Counted from the stretch's first letter, positions 44,527 through 54,039 are shown. The stretch: 56,252 nucleotides of DNA from Parabacteroides chinchillae (GCF_900108035.1 NZ_FNVS01000021.1:1-56252); one strand, 5' to 3'. Made by a program: numbers and translations. Notes: generated from the sequence alone by a model not told the origin.

Positions 44527-44557
44527 CAAATGTAAGAAAACAAAAGGCCAACTCAAA
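44527..44557 (-). promoter_or_regulatory. consensus promoter of the MFS gene
   Basis: On the minus strand TTTG (44554-44557) lies 19 bp before TACATTTG (44527-44534), 25 bp before the ATG. Confidence 0.7.
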
Positions 44558-44609
44558 TGAATAAAAGGGTTCTTTATTCGCAATCAACAGGAAGTAAGCT
44601 TTCTCTATA

Positions 44610-46490
44610 TTATGCAAATTCGCTTAGTTCCAACCAACGCATTGTCTTTTCATCAATTTCATCTATTACTTTGGCAATGCGATCCGCTTTTGCCATCAGT
44701 TCGTCATTTGATAATGAGCCACTACTCATAGCCAATTCTAGTTCTGCCTTTTCCGTTTCAAGGGCAGGTATCTCAACTTCAAGCGCTTCGTATTCTTTGC
44801 GTTCTTTAAATGTAAGCTTTTTCTTCGGTGCGTCAGATGAGCGGTTATGTTTTTCCTGAACAGGACTTAACTTGGCCTGACGAGCTGCTGCTGCTTCCTT
44901 CTCCTGCAGATCAATCGCTTCTTTCCATTCCCGGTATTGTGTATAATTACCAGGGAAATCTTTTATATCAGCATTACCACGGAATACTAACAGATGGCCT
45001 ACCACTTTATCCATAAAATATCGGTCGTGTGAAACAACAATCACACAACCTTTGAAATTGGAAAGATATTCTTCCAATACATTCAAAGTAATAATATCGA
45101 GGTCGTTGGTTGGCTCATCCAGCACAAGAAAGTTCGGATTCCGCATCAGTATCGTACAAAGATATAAACGGCGTTTCTCGCCTCCACTCAACTTATAAAC
45201 GTAGCTATGCTGTTTTTCGGGAGCAAAAAGGAAATAATTCAGGAACTGGGAAACTCCCATTTTACGGCCGTCACCCAAGTCAACATATTCAGCAATATCC
45301 TGTACTACGTCAATTACTTTCATTTGTTCGTCAAACTGCAAACCATCCTGACTATAATAACCGAAACGCACAGTTTCGCCAATATCGAAACGGCCACTAT
45401 CCGGTTCAACTTCACCCATCAGCATTTTAATAAAAGTAGACTTCCCGGTTCCGTTATTCCCTACAATACCCATCTTTTCATATCTGGCAAAAACGTAATT
45501 GAAATCTTCCGTAATTTTCAGATCACCAAAACTTTTACTTACATGTTCTGCCTCAAATATTTTCGAGCCAATATACGAAGCTTTCACATCCAGATTAACA
45601 TTACCGGCTTCATGCTGCTGTTTTGCTTTCTTTTCCAGTTCATAAAAAGCATCAATACGATATTTGGCTTTCGTTCCGCGCGCTTGCGGTTGACGGCGCA
45701 TCCAGTCTAATTCTTTACGAAGCAAGTTGCTTGCACGGTCTACTTCGGCATTCAATGCCTCCATCCGCTCCTGGCGTTTTTCCAGATAATAGCTATAGTT
45801 CCCCTTATATTGGTAGATTTGTTTTCTGTCTATCTCGATAATTTCACTACATACACGGTCCAGAAAATAACGGTCGTGAGTCACCATCAATATACTGATA
45901 TTGGCACGGCTCAGATATCCTTCCAGCCATTCGGTCATCTCCAGGTCAAGGTGGTTGGTAGGTTCATCCAAAATAATCAATTCAGGATCGGTAATCAGTA
46001 CGTTGGCAAGTGCCACACGTTTCAACTGGCCTCCGGAAAGCTCACTTATCTTCTGGTCAAAATTGTAAATCTTGAGTTGCCCTAAAATCTGCTTAGCCTT
46101 CTGCTCATAATCCCACGCCTTCATGTTATCCATCCGGAGAAGGATATCTTCCAGATTAGAATGGTCATCACTAGCCATAGCCTGTTCATATTCGGCTATC
46201 AGGCGAACGGTTTCATTTGAAGAATAGAAACAAGCCTGCAAAACAGTCAGTTCGGAAGGATAAGCAGGAGATTGCTCCAGATACCCAACTCTCAAATCAT
46301 TACGAAAAACAACGGAGCCGCTATCATAATCCTCTTTCCCGGCAATAATATTCAACAAGGTTGTTTTTCCGGATCCATTCTTCGCAATAAGACCAATCTT
46401 CTGGCCTTGTGCAATACCAAATGTTATATCTTCAAACAAAACCAAGTCTCCAAAACTCTTAGTCAGCCCGTTTATATTTAATTGTGACAT
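44610..46490 (-). CDS. ABC-F family ATPase (Uup-like)
   Basis: A 626-aa soluble protein with two ABC domains. The first has Walker A GLIAKNGSGKTT (about 33-44) and signature ELSGGQLKRVAL (about 155-166). The second has GIVGNNGTGKST (about 341-352) and KLSGGEKRRLYL. The linker between them is long and basic. The C-terminal coiled-coil (about 555-626) is the Uup mark. ABC-F proteins act on the ribosome E site, and some give antibiotic resistance. Nothing here points to resistance specifically. Confidence 0.9.
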   Translation of the reverse strand: MSQLNINGLTKSFGDLVLFEDITFGIAQGQKIGLIAKNGSGKTTLLNIIAGKEDYDSGSVVFRNDLRVGYLEQSPAYPSELTVLQACFYSSNETVRLIAEYEQAMASDDHSNLEDILLRMDNMKAWDYEQKAKQILGQLKIYNFDQKISELSGGQLKRVALANVLITDPELIILDEPTNHLDLEMTEWLEGYLSRANISILMVTHDRYFLDRVCSEIIEIDRKQIYQYKGNYSYYLEKRQERMEALNAEVDRASNLLRKELDWMRRQPQARGTKAKYRIDAFYELEKKAKQQHEAGNVNLDVKASYIGSKIFEAEHVSKSFGDLKITEDFNYVFARYEKMGIVGNNGTGKSTFIKMLMGEVEPDSGRFDIGETVRFGYYSQDGLQFDEQMKVIDVVQDIAEYVDLGDGRKMGVSQFLNYFLFAPEKQHSYVYKLSGGEKRRLYLCTILMRNPNFLVLDEPTNDLDIITLNVLEEYLSNFKGCVIVVSHDRYFMDKVVGHLLVFRGNADIKDFPGNYTQYREWKEAIDLQEKEAAAARQAKLSPVQEKHNRSSDAPKKKLTFKERKEYEALEVEIPALETEKAELELAMSSGSLSNDELMAKADRIAKVIDEIDEKTMRWLELSEFA

Positions 46491-46514
46491 CTAATCTACC
46501 TTTTTCTTTTGGGA

Positions 46515-46522
46515 CAAAAGTA
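46515..46522 (-). promoter_or_regulatory. -7 box of the ABC-F gene
   Basis: TACTTTTG on the minus strand, 24 bp before the start codon. Confidence 0.5.
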
Positions 46523-46575
46523 ATAAAAACAGAACCATTTACATACACAGAGTGTTAATTGATTTAGAAATTTCA

Positions 46576-46583
46576 TACTTTTG
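46576..46583 (+). promoter_or_regulatory. -7 box of nhaD
   Basis: TACTTTTG, 36 bp before nhaD. Confidence 0.5.
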
Positions 46584-46619
46584 CATCGTTAAAAAATACA
46601 CGTTTAATACATATACATT

Positions 46620-48050
46620 ATGTTAACATACATGATCATCGTCTTCCTGGTCGGATATGTGTTGATTGCCCTGGAGCATCCGCTAAAGATTAACAAAGCA
46701 GGAACGGCTTTACTTGTCGGAACCATTTTATGGGTATTATATACATACGGGGCACCTTCTTTCATACCCAATGCATCTGTCGAAGAATTCAAACAATTTT
46801 TACAAAATAACCCATCTTATTCATTATTCTCTTTTAAAGAACAATGCATTCATTTTGTCGTAGAGCATCAGGTTCTGGATAGCATCGGAGAAATAGCCGA
46901 AACACTTATCTTCCTGATTGGTGCAATGATTACGGTTGAACTCATTGACGTACACGGTGGATTTATGTTTATCACCAACCGTATTATCACAACAAAGAAA
47001 CGCAAGCTTTTATTCATGGTGGCGATTATTACATTTTTCATGTCTGCCGTTTTGGATAACCTGACTACTTCCATCGTTATGATTATGCTGATACGCAAAT
47101 TAATCGGGGATTATAAAGACAGATGGGTATTCGGGAGTATTATCATTATCGCTGCCAACAGCGGAGGAGCTTGGTCTCCGATCGGAGATGTAACAACAAT
47201 CATGTTATGGGTAAGAGGAAATATTTCCACTGCTTCCACTATTCCGCATCTGATTTTGCCTAGTATAGTATCTGCTCTGGTTCCGGTCTTGTTAGTTATG
47301 AAATACCTTCACGGAAATGTAACACCCCCGAATGTTTTCGATAACAACCCGAATGAAGAGGTACTAAAGTTCTTAAAAACAAAAGAAAAACTATCCATTC
47401 TTATATTAGGCGTATTTTGCCTGCTTTTTGTCCCGATATTCAAGACATTGACACATCTGCCTCCTTTCATGGGCATCCTTATGGGAGTAGGGATTTTATG
47501 GTTCTATACCGAAATAATGTACAGGAATAACCGGATCGAAGAAGACTTAAAGCTGCGTCTTTCCAAAGTTGTCCACCGTATAGACGGCTCAACATTACTA
47601 TTCTTCCTCGGTATTTTATTAGCTGTAGACGCATTACGCTGTAGCGGAGCACTTACCGGCTTTGCCCTCTGGCTGGACAAAACTGTTGGTAATGTGTATG
47701 CTGTCAATTTAATTATCGGTACATTATCGGCTGTTATCGACAATGTTCCTTTGGTTGCCGGAGCAATGGGTATGTATCCCATAGCGAATGAAACAATGAT
47801 TGCAGCAGCTGCCGATCCCGTATATATGTCTCATTTCGTGCAAGACGGCGTGTTCTGGCAATTCCTGGCATACTGTGCCGGTGTAGGAGGAAGTATGTTG
47901 ATTATAGGTTCGGCTGCAGGAGTTGTCGTTATGGGATTGGAACGTATCAACTTTTTATGGTATCTGAAACGTATTTCATTTATAGCCTTGCTTGGCTATC
48001 TGGCCGGAGCTGCCGTATATATCATCCAGAGAATCGTTTTTAATTTTTAA
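46620..48050 (+). CDS. nhaD: Na+/H+ antiporter NhaD
   Basis: A 476-aa ion-transporter-superfamily antiporter with about 11-12 helices. Conserved blocks include LIFLIGAMITVELIDVHGGF, SAVLDNLTTSIVMIMLI, the AANSGGAWSPIGDVTTIMLW segment and SAVIDNVPLVAGAMGMYP. The paired aspartates in the DN-(L/V) motifs are the likely ion site. It exports Na+ or Li+. It stands first in a tight run with the kinase and murQ. Confidence 0.93.
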   Translation: MLTYMIIVFLVGYVLIALEHPLKINKAGTALLVGTILWVLYTYGAPSFIPNASVEEFKQFLQNNPSYSLFSFKEQCIHFVVEHQVLDSIGEIAETLIFLIGAMITVELIDVHGGFMFITNRIITTKKRKLLFMVAIITFFMSAVLDNLTTSIVMIMLIRKLIGDYKDRWVFGSIIIIAANSGGAWSPIGDVTTIMLWVRGNISTASTIPHLILPSIVSALVPVLLVMKYLHGNVTPPNVFDNNPNEEVLKFLKTKEKLSILILGVFCLLFVPIFKTLTHLPPFMGILMGVGILWFYTEIMYRNNRIEEDLKLRLSKVVHRIDGSTLLFFLGILLAVDALRCSGALTGFALWLDKTVGNVYAVNLIIGTLSAVIDNVPLVAGAMGMYPIANETMIAAAADPVYMSHFVQDGVFWQFLAYCAGVGGSMLIIGSAAGVVVMGLERINFLWYLKRISFIALLGYLAGAAVYIIQRIVFNF

Positions 48051-48061
48051 ATATCACATTT

Positions 48062-48907
48062 ATGATTCTAATAGCCGATAGTGGTTCCACAAAAACAGAA
48101 TGGTGCATTGCGGACAATATAAAAGGGATTTCCGTCCAAACAGTTTTAACAGCAGGAACAAATCCATACTTCCAATCTCCTGAAGAAATTGCAGGAGAAA
48201 TAAAAGATACACTTTGCCCGGCTATTGCAAACTACAAAATAGATGCCATTTATTTCTACGGGGCAGGATGTGCTTTTCCTGAGAAAAACAAGATCATAGC
48301 AGATGTTTTACTTCGTCACATACCTGCACCTATAGAAGTTTACAGCGATTTGATGGCTGCAGCTCGTTCTCTATGCAAAACCCAGCCGGGAATAGCCTGT
48401 ATTTTAGGTACAGGTTCTAATTCTTGCCTGTTTGACGGAGAAGAAATAGTAGAACATGTTTCCCCGTTAGGTTTTATTCTGGGAGACGAAGGCAGTGGAG
48501 CTGTTTTAGGGAAAACTCTTATAGGCGATTGCCTGAAACATCAATTACCGGAATATTTAGTCGACAAGTTCATGAAACAATATGATCTGACTCCGGCCAT
48601 AATTTTAGACAGGGTATATAAACAGCCTTTCCCAAATCGTTTCCTGGCAACACTTTCCCGGTTTCTGCTCGAAAATATAACCGAACAACCCATTTACAAC
48701 ATCGTATATTCCGGTTTCCGCAATTTCTTTATCCGCAATGTAATGCAATATGACGGATTCGACAAATATCCTATACATTTCACAGGATCTATTGCATTCT
48801 ATTACAAAGAAATTCTGAAAGAAGCCGCATTATCATTAAATTTGCAGACAGGAAATATAGAAAAGGCTCCAATGCCCGGACTGATTTCTTATCACTCACA
48901 TACATAA
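48062..48907 (+). CDS. BadF/BadG-type amino-sugar kinase (MurNAc or GlcNAc kinase-like)
   Basis: A 281-aa sugar kinase of the BadF/BadG/NAGK family. The N-terminal phosphate motif ADSGSTKTEW (5-14) and the second phosphate loop LGTGSNSC (about 115-122) are present, as is GFILGDEGSGAVLG near 139. With murQ directly downstream, the most likely substrate is N-acetylmuramic acid (MurK role, as in the Tannerella forsythia murTKQ locus). GlcNAc or glucosamine cannot be excluded by sequence alone. Confidence 0.85.
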   Translation: MILIADSGSTKTEWCIADNIKGISVQTVLTAGTNPYFQSPEEIAGEIKDTLCPAIANYKIDAIYFYGAGCAFPEKNKIIADVLLRHIPAPIEVYSDLMAAARSLCKTQPGIACILGTGSNSCLFDGEEIVEHVSPLGFILGDEGSGAVLGKTLIGDCLKHQLPEYLVDKFMKQYDLTPAIILDRVYKQPFPNRFLATLSRFLLENITEQPIYNIVYSGFRNFFIRNVMQYDGFDKYPIHFTGSIAFYYKEILKEAALSLNLQTGNIEKAPMPGLISYHSHT

Positions 48908-48913
48908 ACTAAC

Positions 48914-49744
48914 ATGGCATTCCAAAAAATCACAGAATCCGATTCTTTATATAATGATCTGGATAAAATGTCTCTCCGGGAAATACTGGAAGACATTAAC
49001 AAGGAAGATCAAAAAGTAGCAATTGCAGTAAATAAAGAAATTCCGCAAATAGAGAAACTGGTCGCGGCTATTGTGGAACGAATGAAAAAAGGCGGACGGA
49101 TTTTCTATTTGGGAGCAGGCACCAGCGGCCGGCTCGGAGTATTGGATGCATCCGAAATTCCACCCACTTACGGAATGCCAAACACTTTAGTTATCGGACT
49201 AATTGCCGGAGGAGACACAGCACTACGCAACCCTGTCGAGGCAGCAGAAGACGATTTGGAAAAAGGCTGGAAAGAATTGGAAGCCTATCATATCAACCAA
49301 AATGATACTGTAATAGGTATAGCAGCTTCGGGTACAACACCCTATGTTATCGGGGCTCTGCGCAACGCACGGGCACGCGGCATCCTGACAGCTTCGGTCT
49401 CATGTAATCCGGATTCGCCTATGGCCAATGAAGCAGACATTGCTATCGAGCCGATAGTCGGGCCTGAATTTGTCACCGGAAGTACACGGATGAAAAGCGG
49501 AACAGCACAAAAAATGGTACTTAACATGATTACCACCTCCACCATGATAAAATTGGGAAGGGTAAAAGGAAACCGAATGGTAAACATGCAACTCACCAAC
49601 CAAAAGTTGGTAGACCGCGGAACCCGCATGATCATGGAAGAACTAAGCCTGGATTATGAACAGGCGAAACACCTTCTTCTTTTACATGGTTCAGTAAAAG
49701 AGGCTATAGATTCTTTTCACAGAGAATGGCGCTTAAACCAATAA
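48914..49744 (+). CDS. murQ: N-acetylmuramic acid 6-phosphate etherase
   Basis: A 276-aa SIS-domain lyase that cleaves the D-lactyl ether of MurNAc 6-phosphate to give GlcNAc 6-phosphate in peptidoglycan recycling. GAGTSGR (67-73), ASEIPPTYG with catalytic E81, and GSTRMKSGTAQKMVLN are all typical. It is separated from the kinase gene by 6 bp, implying a kinase-then-etherase pathway in one mRNA. A decayed mgtC remnant follows within 10 bp. Confidence 0.95.
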   Translation: MAFQKITESDSLYNDLDKMSLREILEDINKEDQKVAIAVNKEIPQIEKLVAAIVERMKKGGRIFYLGAGTSGRLGVLDASEIPPTYGMPNTLVIGLIAGGDTALRNPVEAAEDDLEKGWKELEAYHINQNDTVIGIAASGTTPYVIGALRNARARGILTASVSCNPDSPMANEADIAIEPIVGPEFVTGSTRMKSGTAQKMVLNMITTSTMIKLGRVKGNRMVNMQLTNQKLVDRGTRMIMEELSLDYEQAKHLLLLHGSVKEAIDSFHREWRLNQ

Positions 49745-49749
49745 TAAAC

Positions 49750-50144
49750 AATTTGTACGTAGCCTGACTACAGCTGCCGGCATATAGGCTACAGCCGGTA
49801 TCGGGTTAGCCATAGGTTCCGGTATGTACGCAATAGGCGTAGCCGCAACTATTCTTACACTAATCGGGCTGGAATTATTAAGTTACATTTTTAAAAGCAT
49901 CGGACTACGCAGTTCGCTGATTGTCTTTTCTACAAACCAAAAAGATATTATTAAAAAGATAGCCCGCCTTTTAAATGACCGCGGACATATTATTTCATCC
50001 TATGAGATGAAGCATCTCAACCATACAGATACCGATTCTTACATTGTCACTATGGTAATAAAAGCTAAAAAGAACACAGAAGAAAGCCATTTACTTACCC
50101 TTATGGAAGAATTTCCGGAAGTTACTGTCGAGAGAATTGAATAG
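49750..50144 (+). pseudogene. mgtC/sapB pseudogene, 5'-truncated with nonsense codon
   Basis: The frame reads QFVRSLTTAAGI, TAG, ATAGIGLAIGSGMYAIGVAA and then an intact C-terminal domain ending EVTVERIE. Intact MgtC/SapB proteins have VRGLTTAASIWATAAIG here, so the TAG replaces a conserved tryptophan (TGG to TAG) near 49783. About 90 N-terminal residues, including the first membrane helices, are missing. An ORF could restart at ATG 49824, giving 106 aa (one membrane helix plus an ACT-like soluble part), but that is unlikely to be a working MgtC. Confidence 0.8.
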
Positions 50145-50171
50145 TTTATCGGTAGACAAGGCAAGTTTTAT

Positions 50172-50179
50172 TACATTTG
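50172..50179 (+). promoter_or_regulatory. -7 box of the 215-aa gene
   Basis: TACATTTG, 27 bp before the start. Confidence 0.45.
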
Positions 50180-50206
50180 TCCCCGTAAATATCAATATAA
50201 TAAACA

Positions 50207-50854
50207 GTGATGAATATAATCTCTAAATTATTCAGGAAGAATAGCGACGTAGCAGAAGAAACCGGCAAAGGTTCAGTTGAAGAATTTGTATCTCTTATCC
50301 GTGTATATTATCAAGCCGTAATGGCTGTCAACCTCGGTATTACCAATTTGAACATCTTGCCCGACATGGCATTGTTCAAACGTATGCTGAAGATACCGAC
50401 CCAAAACAACAAACTGGGAGTTGCAGAAAAATCACGTGTCCGCAAAGTACTAATGCAAGATTACGGGCTGGAAGAGGCTTTCTTCAAAGAAATAGATGCC
50501 TCCGTAAAAAAGAATTGTAAAACCCAGAACGATATCAAAACATACTTTTTCGTATTCCAGGGTTTCAACAACGACCTCTTTACCTTGCTTGGCAATCTGA
50601 TGCAATGGAAATTCCGTTTTTCCATGCTGGTAAAGAAGCTACTAAAGAATATGACACAAAAAACGATTCACGACATTCTTACCAAGTCTGAATGGAAAGA
50701 CGTCAGCGTACAGAAAACAGCATGGAGCATCCGTAAATATGCAGAAACACTAGGCTATTCGGAACAATGGATTTCCAACTTTGTGTATAACGTCGTTTTA
50801 TTAGCTAAAGAAGACAATAAACGGGAGCTTAAAAAGAATGGACGCGGACAATAA
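50207..50854 (+). CDS. conserved hypothetical helical protein
   Basis: A 215-aa protein I do not recognise. It is largely helical, lysine-rich in the C-terminal half, without signal peptide or membrane helix. A conserved-looking segment spans about 24-60 (VSLIRVYYQAVMAVNLG), with aromatic-rich YFFVFQGFNNDLFTLLGN near 107-124. It overlaps the start of the UDG-like gene by 17 bp, so the two are coupled, which hints at a DNA-repair-associated or shared-expression role (inference). Confidence 0.7.
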   Translation: MMNIISKLFRKNSDVAEETGKGSVEEFVSLIRVYYQAVMAVNLGITNLNILPDMALFKRMLKIPTQNNKLGVAEKSRVRKVLMQDYGLEEAFFKEIDASVKKNCKTQNDIKTYFFVFQGFNNDLFTLLGNLMQWKFRFSMLVKKLLKNMTQKTIHDILTKSEWKDVSVQKTAWSIRKYAETLGYSEQWISNFVYNVVLLAKEDNKRELKKNGRGQ

Positions 50855-51428
50855 ACCAATAGAACAACATCCGCTTGGTTTCTTTTTGCCGGCGAATACA
50901 CATTTACTTATGTTAGGCAGTTTTCCTCCTCCGAAAGCAAGGTGGTCGATGAATTTCTACTATCCGAACATACAAAATGATATGTGGCGTATCCTCGGAT
51001 TACTGTTCCATGCGGATAAAGACTATTTTCTGGCAACAAAAAAAACGTTCAGTGAAGAGAAAGCAAAGAATTTCTGCCTGAAAAATGGAGTCGGTATCGG
51101 CGATACGGCTATGGAAGTAATCCGTCAGAAAGACAATGCATCCGACAAGTTTCTGGAAGTGGTAAAGCCGCTCAATCCTGAAGAAATACTCAATCGTATT
51201 CCCGAATGCAAAGCCATTGTTGTGACAGGCCAGAAAGCGATGGAAACACTATTATCCGTATTGCCGGAAATGGAGGAGCCAAAAGTCGGTACATACACGG
51301 AGTTTGAATTATCCGGCCGCACGCTTCGTTTGTATCGTATGCCCTCTTCTTCACGCGCTTATCCTAAACCATTGGAAGAAAAAGCAGAAGTCTACCGGAA
51401 GATGTTTACCGAACTGGGAATGTTGTAA
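50838..51428 (+). CDS. uracil-DNA-glycosylase-like protein
   Basis: A 196-aa protein of the UDG superfamily, close to the Mug/hypoxanthine-glycosylase-like group. The N-terminal motif LGSFPPPKA (26-34) stands where the catalytic GxxPG/D loop of UDGs lies, followed by YYPNIQNDMW (41-50), and the C-terminal PSSSRAY (about 169-175) matches the DNA-intercalating HPS motif region. The aspartate or asparagine of active UDGs is not obvious in the first motif, so activity is uncertain. A bidirectional terminator follows. Confidence 0.75.
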   Translation: MDADNKPIEQHPLGFFLPANTHLLMLGSFPPPKARWSMNFYYPNIQNDMWRILGLLFHADKDYFLATKKTFSEEKAKNFCLKNGVGIGDTAMEVIRQKDNASDKFLEVVKPLNPEEILNRIPECKAIVVTGQKAMETLLSVLPEMEEPKVGTYTEFELSGRTLRLYRMPSSSRAYPKPLEEKAEVYRKMFTELGML

Positions 51429-51493
51429 AAAGAAGGTGTGCCCCAAAAGCTATTACGGAACTCAGATGGCACACCGCCTTTTTATTTACCTTA
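51428..51493. terminator. bidirectional terminator between the UDG-like gene and glnA
   Basis: AAGGTGTGCC pairs with GGCACACCGCCTT around a 35-base loop, with A and T runs at the ends. It sits between convergent genes. Confidence 0.75.
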
Positions 51494-52993
51494 TCCGCAA
51501 TGAAAATAAGCCTTAACCAGCTCTTTCATTCCTTCGGGATTATTCTGTAAATCCGCACGCAAAGTTGCATCATTATATGACTTCAGTTTCTTTATTATAC
51601 CATCAATCATTGCCGGGCTGAATACATTGTATTTCTCAAAAATGGCACGCTGCTGTTGCAGGCGGTCGGCAGAAGCCGCACAACTATCGGGTAGCTGCTC
51701 CAATGATTCCAGCCGGGCAGCATTCTCGGCCTGGTGAATATTTACATTAACATACGTCTTCTCTGCGATCTCCAAAGCATTTTCCATTTCAAATCCATGA
51801 CGGCAAGCAACAGCCAACCCTGCAAGCAATTGATATAAATCGGCCGACCCATCCGGCGAACGCATTTCCACAGTCTGCTTTTGAGTTGTATCATAATGGC
51901 TTTCCTCTTCCAAAGGGTTAGCCAACATGCACATATCCGTTTTTGCCGACCATCCCAACGGTACACGAACAAGAACGGAACGGTTCCGGTCTCCCCAACA
52001 AATATTAGTAGGGGCTTCCTGGTGGGGAACCAAACGGAAGTAAGAAGTAGGATTTGTATTGCCGAAAGCAGTAATAGACGGAGCCAATACCATCATACCG
52101 GCAATCGCTTTGCGTGCCGTTTCAGAAAGGATGCCATTTGCCAACATCCGGTTCTTCCCATCCTTCATCATACGCATGTGAATATGCAAACCCGACCCTG
52201 CTTTTCCAACAGTTATCTTCGGTGCAAAAGTGATATTGTAACTATATTCATTTGCCAGATTACGAATAACCCATTTTGCTATCATCAGTTGGTCGGCAGC
52301 ATCGCTGGCACGCGTGGGAAGAAACTCTATTTCGTTTTGCTCATACACCATACCGTCCAATGTAAAGTTCCCGACTTCCGAATGTCCGTATTTAATCTGT
52401 CCGCCGGCTTGCGCAATATATTTCATGCACTCGGTACGAAACTGATTGAACTTGGCATACGGGCCCGATTCATGATAACCACGCTGGTCTGTGGCCGGGA
52501 AAAGTTCGTCATCCGGCGCAATTACATAATATTCCAGTTCTCCCATTGCCTGAAACTCCATACCCGTCACATCGGTAAAAGCCTTACAAGCTTTATGCAA
52601 CGTATATTCGGGTGCACTTTCCAACGGAGCGCCGTCTTTATTAAAGAAAGAGCATAACATTGTAAGAGTAGGCGAAGCCGAGAAAGGATCAAGAAACGCC
52701 GTACGGAAACGGGGTACAACATATAAGTCGCTGCTTCCGGCCTCAATAAAAGAAAACAGACTGGAGCCATCGACACGTTCGCCACATGTCAATATCGCGT
52801 CCAGGTAAGCAAGATTGTTAATAACAAAATTCAAGGTTTTCAAACGCCCGTCACCTGCCGGATACATAAAATTCACCATGTGTATATCATTTTCCTTGAT
52901 ATACCGGATCATATCGGCTTTTGTAAATTCCGAAGCGGGTTTCTGCAGGAACTCCACTAATGTGTTAGAGTTCATTTCTAATTCATTGTTCAT
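51491..52993 (-). CDS. glnA: glutamine synthetase
   Basis: A 500-aa glutamine synthetase, longer than the 469-aa enterobacterial type I enzyme. The N-terminal beta-grasp (about 35-115, GERVDGSSLF) and catalytic domain carry ELEYYV, the GLHIHMRM metal site, the NPTSYFRLVPHQEAPTNICW block with ATP and glutamate ligands, and RSPDGSADLYQLLAG. No adenylylation-site Tyr motif (NLYDLP) is visible near the C-terminus, so GlnE-type control is unlikely. It assimilates ammonia. Confidence 0.9.
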   Translation of the reverse strand: MNNELEMNSNTLVEFLQKPASEFTKADMIRYIKENDIHMVNFMYPAGDGRLKTLNFVINNLAYLDAILTCGERVDGSSLFSFIEAGSSDLYVVPRFRTAFLDPFSASPTLTMLCSFFNKDGAPLESAPEYTLHKACKAFTDVTGMEFQAMGELEYYVIAPDDELFPATDQRGYHESGPYAKFNQFRTECMKYIAQAGGQIKYGHSEVGNFTLDGMVYEQNEIEFLPTRASDAADQLMIAKWVIRNLANEYSYNITFAPKITVGKAGSGLHIHMRMMKDGKNRMLANGILSETARKAIAGMMVLAPSITAFGNTNPTSYFRLVPHQEAPTNICWGDRNRSVLVRVPLGWSAKTDMCMLANPLEEESHYDTTQKQTVEMRSPDGSADLYQLLAGLAVACRHGFEMENALEIAEKTYVNVNIHQAENAARLESLEQLPDSCAASADRLQQQRAIFEKYNVFSPAMIDGIIKKLKSYNDATLRADLQNNPEGMKELVKAYFHCG

Positions 52994-53042
52994 GTTTAGT
53001 CAATTGTTTTTTACAGTATTAAGATATAAGATAATATGCCTT

Positions 53043-54023
53043 TTATTCGGTGTCCTGTAAGCCAAAGAATTTTTCCTTGCTGCTGTCTCCCGAGATAAAT
53101 GAAGAAATAGCATTCGAAACCTCGATAGGACGATCCGACTCTATAATATCCACACCTTTCCGGATTATCTGGCGATAAGCTTCCGCCCGGTCATCTTCCG
53201 TCGGCAATTTATCATCCGTAGGAGCTGCCGAAACCATACACATAACTCCACGCTCATGAAGCATATCCATCACTTCGAGATTTTCCGGCGTTACCTGCGG
53301 ACCAATGTATGCCATAATATGATTCCAGGGAATCCCGTTTGCTTCATAGTCTTGCAACGCCTCCTTAGTTTTAACAAAGGCTTCAAACATAAAGTCAGGG
53401 TTTTTCTCGTAGTAAAAACGGGCATCAGCACCATTATGAACCGTTATCATGACGTAAGGTTCGGCCTCCATATCGGTTATAAGTTGTGCCGTACGTTCCA
53501 TCGGAACATCTTTCTTATCCAGTATCAGCACAGTCTTACCTTTAGCCCAACGGATGGCATCTTCCAGTTTAGGTATCCTACAATCCGTCAAATTGCCATC
53601 CGGGTCTTTTAAGCGTAACTTCTGTAGCTCCTCCCAAGTATAGTCTGAAACTTTTCCGGTTCCATTGCTGGTCCTTCCCAATGTATCATCATGAAATAAA
53701 ACAATCACACTGTCCTTCGTCAAACGGGGATCTATTTCAAAAGTGGCAGGGGTATAACTCAGTGTATTAGCAAAAGTTTCAAGGCTATTTTCTGGAAAAC
53801 CTTTTGCCCTGCCGCCACGATGTCCGCTAATCAACGGAATACGATCTTCCGTATATTGGTAAAATGATATTAAATCATTCACACTGGCTATTTCAATTGT
53901 ATTCAAGCCATTATATTCCACATCATTTTTCGGAGTATTCAGCACACAGGAAGAACACACCAGTGCAAAAGCACATATTATGACAGTAATTTCCGGTTTC
54001 ATAACAAACTTGCTTTTATTCAT
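53043..54023 (-). CDS. glycerophosphodiester phosphodiesterase lipoprotein
   Basis: A 326-aa GDPD. The signal peptide ends in VCSSC (lipobox-like, C26), after which the barrel begins. Catalytic H68 lies in SGHRGGRAKGFPENS, metal ligands E97 and D99 in FEIDPR, and the second catalytic H111 in LFHDDTLGRT. It hydrolyses glycerophosphodiesters to glycerol 3-phosphate in the periplasm, supplying carbon and phosphate from phospholipid debris. A restart at the internal methionine M8 would still give the signal peptide. Confidence 0.9.
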   Translation of the reverse strand: MNKSKFVMKPEITVIICAFALVCSSCVLNTPKNDVEYNGLNTIEIASVNDLISFYQYTEDRIPLISGHRGGRAKGFPENSLETFANTLSYTPATFEIDPRLTKDSVIVLFHDDTLGRTSNGTGKVSDYTWEELQKLRLKDPDGNLTDCRIPKLEDAIRWAKGKTVLILDKKDVPMERTAQLITDMEAEPYVMITVHNGADARFYYEKNPDFMFEAFVKTKEALQDYEANGIPWNHIMAYIGPQVTPENLEVMDMLHERGVMCMVSAAPTDDKLPTEDDRAEAYRQIIRKGVDIIESDRPIEVSNAISSFISGDSSKEKFFGLQDTE

Positions 54024-54039
54024 TCGCCTTACAACAGAC

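Noticed and set aside
51881-52657. Rightward 258-aa ORF opposite glnA
   Set aside because: Antisense of glutamine synthetase. No recognisable domain or promoter.
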